This document shows positions 38,921-40,593 of a stretch of 40,593 bases of DNA, piece after piece (within the stretch, counting starts at the first letter, position 1; the number at the start of each line of letters is the position of its first letter). A model generated the notes under the pieces. It saw only the letters and a list, made by a program, of their open reading frames with translations. It was not told where the DNA came from and did not search any database. Source of the DNA: DATAWZ01 sp036266975 (lineage in GTDB: Bacteria > Actinomycetota > Thermoleophilia > Solirubrobacterales > Solirubrobacteraceae); contig DATAWZ010000028.1 of NCBI GenBank assembly GCA_036266975.1, positions 1-40,593 on the forward strand, read 5' to 3'. The translations under genes were made by a program, and so were the position numbers.

Positions 38921-40090
38921 ATGTGCGAAGAACTCCCCGACTTCGACGCCGAGGGCCTGCTCGACGGGCTCGAGGGCCAGGCCCGCGAGGAGCGCCAGGG
39001 CCTGCTCGGCGACCTCTTCCAGGCCGGGGAGTCGCTCGAGCGGCTGCGCAACGCGACCGAGCAGGGCCTGGTCACCTTCCTCCCCGCCGAGCGCACGATC
39101 GCCGCGGGCGAGCGCTACACGATCGCGCAGGTCGCCTCGCGGGCGGGCGTCGAGGTCGAGTTCCTGCGTACGCTGCGCCGGGCCCAGGGGCTCCCGAGCC
39201 CTGAGGCCGATGAGGCGGAGTTCACCGACGCCGACATCGAGGCCGCCTCGATCGCCGCCGCCGGCCTCGCCGTCGGCGTGCCTGCCGAGGAGATCCTCGC
39301 GTTGTCGCGGACCCTCGGGCGCGGCCTGTCCCAGGCGGCCGAGCAGATGCGGGCGATCACGCTGCAGAACGTGCTCGACCCCGCGATCGGCGAGCGCGAG
39401 CTCGCGCATCGCTTCGCCGCGGCGACTTCGCGCTTTGCCCCGATGGCCGAGCGGCTCGTCGCCGTGCTGCTCGGCCTGCACCTGCGCCAGATGGCCCAGG
39501 AGGAGGCGCTCGCCGCCAACGAGCGCCTCACCGGGCGGGCGCCGGGCGGTACTGACGTGCTCGTCTGCTTCGCCGACCTGGTCGGCTTCACGCGGATGGG
39601 CGAGCGGGTGCCGGCCGACGAGCTCAGCCGCCTCGCCGGGCGCCTGGAGCAGCTGACGCTCGATCTGCTGCCACCCTCAGTGCGCCTGGTCAAGACCATC
39701 GGCGACGCGGTGATGTTGGTGGGGCCCGAGGCGGATCCCATGCTGCGGGCGATCCTGTCCCTCGTGCGCGCGGCGGACGAGGGGCTCCAGGAGTTGCCTC
39801 CGCTGCACGCCGGCGTCGCCTACGGTCCGGCGCTCAGTCGGGCCGGGGACTGGTTCGGGCGCCCGGTCAATCTGGCCAGCCGCGTCAGTGCGATCGCCCG
39901 CCCGGGGAGCGTGCTCGTCACCGCCGCGGTGCGCGCCCAGGCGCAGGAGGAGTACCGCTGGTCGGCGGCCGGCGAGCGGCGGCTGAAGGGCGTGCGAGAG
40001 CCGGTGCGGCTGTATAGAGCCCGCCCGCCCCGGGAGCTCACGGATCCCAGCGACGCCACGGAGGGTCGCCGGACGCCCAGAGGTCGTTGA
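38921..40090 (+). CDS. Class III adenylate cyclase with N-terminal regulatory domain (Rv1264-like)
   Basis: Converts ATP to cAMP. The protein is 389 residues from the ATG at 38921 (MCEELPDFDAEG). Residues 1-190 are helical and resemble the autoinhibitory domain of mycobacterial Rv1264-type cyclases (LVTFLPAERTIAAGERYTIAQVASRAGVEVEFLRTLRRA). The catalytic domain (about 205-365) has VLVCFADLVGFTRMG with the first metal Asp, VKTIGDAVMLVG with the purine-selecting Lys and second Asp, and GDWFGRPVNLASRVSAIARPG with the Asn and Arg that stabilise the transition state, so it should be active and adenine-specific. There are no membrane helices. The last 53 bp overlap the convergent nucleotidyltransferase gene. 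Confidence 0.88.
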   Translation: MCEELPDFDAEGLLDGLEGQAREERQGLLGDLFQAGESLERLRNATEQGLVTFLPAERTIAAGERYTIAQVASRAGVEVEFLRTLRRAQGLPSPEADEAEFTDADIEAASIAAAGLAVGVPAEEILALSRTLGRGLSQAAEQMRAITLQNVLDPAIGERELAHRFAAATSRFAPMAERLVAVLLGLHLRQMAQEEALAANERLTGRAPGGTDVLVCFADLVGFTRMGERVPADELSRLAGRLEQLTLDLLPPSVRLVKTIGDAVMLVGPEADPMLRAILSLVRAADEGLQELPPLHAGVAYGPALSRAGDWFGRPVNLASRVSAIARPGSVLVTAAVRAQAQEEYRWSAAGERRLKGVREPVRLYRARPPRELTDPSDATEGRRTPRGR

Positions 40091-40593
40091 GCGCGACGGC
40101 GTCCTTGTAGGTGTCCATGCACTCCCAGAAGCCGCGGTGGCGGTAGCCCCGCAGCTCCCCGTCGCGGGCGAGGCCCTCGAGCGGGGCTCGCTCCAGCACG
40201 CTGTCGGCATCGATGTAGGGCAGGGCGCCAGGCTCGAAGCAGAAGAAGCCGCCATTGATCCAGTGCTCGCTGCGGGGCTTCTCGCGAAAGCCCGAGATGC
40301 GCCCGTCGCCCTCGTCGATCTCGCAGACGCCGAACTGCAGCTCGGGCTGCACGACGGTCATCGTCGCGAGCCTGCCGTGGCCCTCGTGCCAGCGCAGCAA
40401 CTCGGCGACGTCGAGGTCGGCGACGCCGTCGGCGTAGGTGCACATGAACCGCCCCCCGCCGACGTGGCCGCCCAGGCGGGCCACGCGCCCGCCGGTCGGG
40501 GTGTCAAGACCGGTGTCCACGCACTGAACGCTCACGCCGCCCGGCCAGGACTCCCCGGCGGCGAACTCGGCGATCATCTCCCCGCGGTAGCCG
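40038..40593 (-). CDS. Glucose-1-phosphate cytidylyltransferase-like nucleotidyltransferase (5' end beyond window)
   Basis: Activates a sugar 1-phosphate with a nucleotide for surface polysaccharide synthesis. About 184 C-terminal residues are present; the N-terminal pyrophosphorylase signature lies beyond base 40593. Visible text: GYRGEMIAEF, FMCTYADGVADLDVAELLRWHEGHGRLATMT, ISGFREKP, WINGGFFCFEPGALPYID, RAPLEGLARDGELRGYRHRGFWECMDTYKDAVALNDLW. The TYGDGVAD-type motif, EKP, WINGGFFV and GFWQCMDT are typical of RfbF-type CDP-glucose enzymes; a related NDP-sugar pyrophosphorylase is the alternative. Its 3' end overlaps the cyclase gene by 53 bp, tail to tail. Confidence 0.85.
   Translation of the reverse strand, partial: GYRGEMIAEFAAGESWPGGVSVQCVDTGLDTPTGGRVARLGGHVGGGRFMCTYADGVADLDVAELLRWHEGHGRLATMTVVQPELQFGVCEIDEGDGRISGFREKPRSEHWINGGFFCFEPGALPYIDADSVLERAPLEGLARDGELRGYRHRGFWECMDTYKDAVALNDLWASGDPPWRRWDP

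Overview
The window is about 70% G+C and gene-dense. It looks like chromosomal DNA of a high-GC actinobacterium. The gene orders pyrR-pyrB-pyrC-carA-carB and ruvC-ruvA-ruvB / secDF / recJ / rel, the SecD-SecF fusion, frequent GTG starts, ATGA/GTGA stop-start overlaps and TAnnnT-type -10 boxes all fit Actinomycetota. A Thermoleophilia/Solirubrobacterales relative is my best guess from memory of similar proteins; no marker gene here proves it.

Layout. 1-4818 (minus): the pyrimidine operon pyrR-B-C-carA-carB, with a canonical PyrR-binding hairpin whose lower stem covers the pyrR Shine-Dalgarno. 4917-5891: tRNase Z. 6079-9322: an APC amino-acid permease, a MOSC protein, and a divergent MarR regulator/SRPBCC pair. 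9323-10175: no intact gene, but an array of about seven roughly 72-bp hairpin repeats, a 13-bp perfect inverted repeat and a frameshifted SRPBCC remnant. 10176-14806: a ketopantoate-reductase-like protein, a MatB-like acyl-CoA synthetase, a lipoprotein, a candidate small RNA, an unknown protein and tRNA-Arg(CCG). 14896-17663: pgi and two divergent tail-anchored FHA proteins. 17681-22921 (minus): a tight five-gene unit with a decayed phosphoesterase, a secreted protein, an intact secreted phosphoesterase, an FAD/NAD(P) protein and a membrane protein. 22999-25770 (minus): a SAM-I riboswitch, a threonine-synthase-like enzyme, a MoaD/ThiS sulfur carrier, a left-handed beta-helix transferase and a small protein. 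25859-26842: a lipid kinase. 27000-38555 (minus): ruvCAB, a zinc-ribbon/PAS protein, secDF, a small membrane protein, recJ, rel and a gamma carbonic anhydrase. 38921-40593: an adenylate cyclase convergent with a truncated sugar-1-phosphate nucleotidyltransferase.

How it works together. Most of the window is housekeeping: nucleotide synthesis, recombination, protein export and the stringent response, in co-transcribed, translationally coupled blocks. Two places stand out. First, a SAM riboswitch sits in front of a 'threonine synthase' that is translationally coupled to a MoaD/ThiS protein. This hints that the enzyme may use a protein thiocarboxylate to make a methionine precursor rather than threonine. 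Second, the hairpin-repeat array at 9466-9912 has a promoter-like and a terminator-like element at its two ends on the minus strand. Its G.U pairs also favour the minus strand, so it may specify a repetitive structured RNA. All statements come from reading the sequence; no database search was run.
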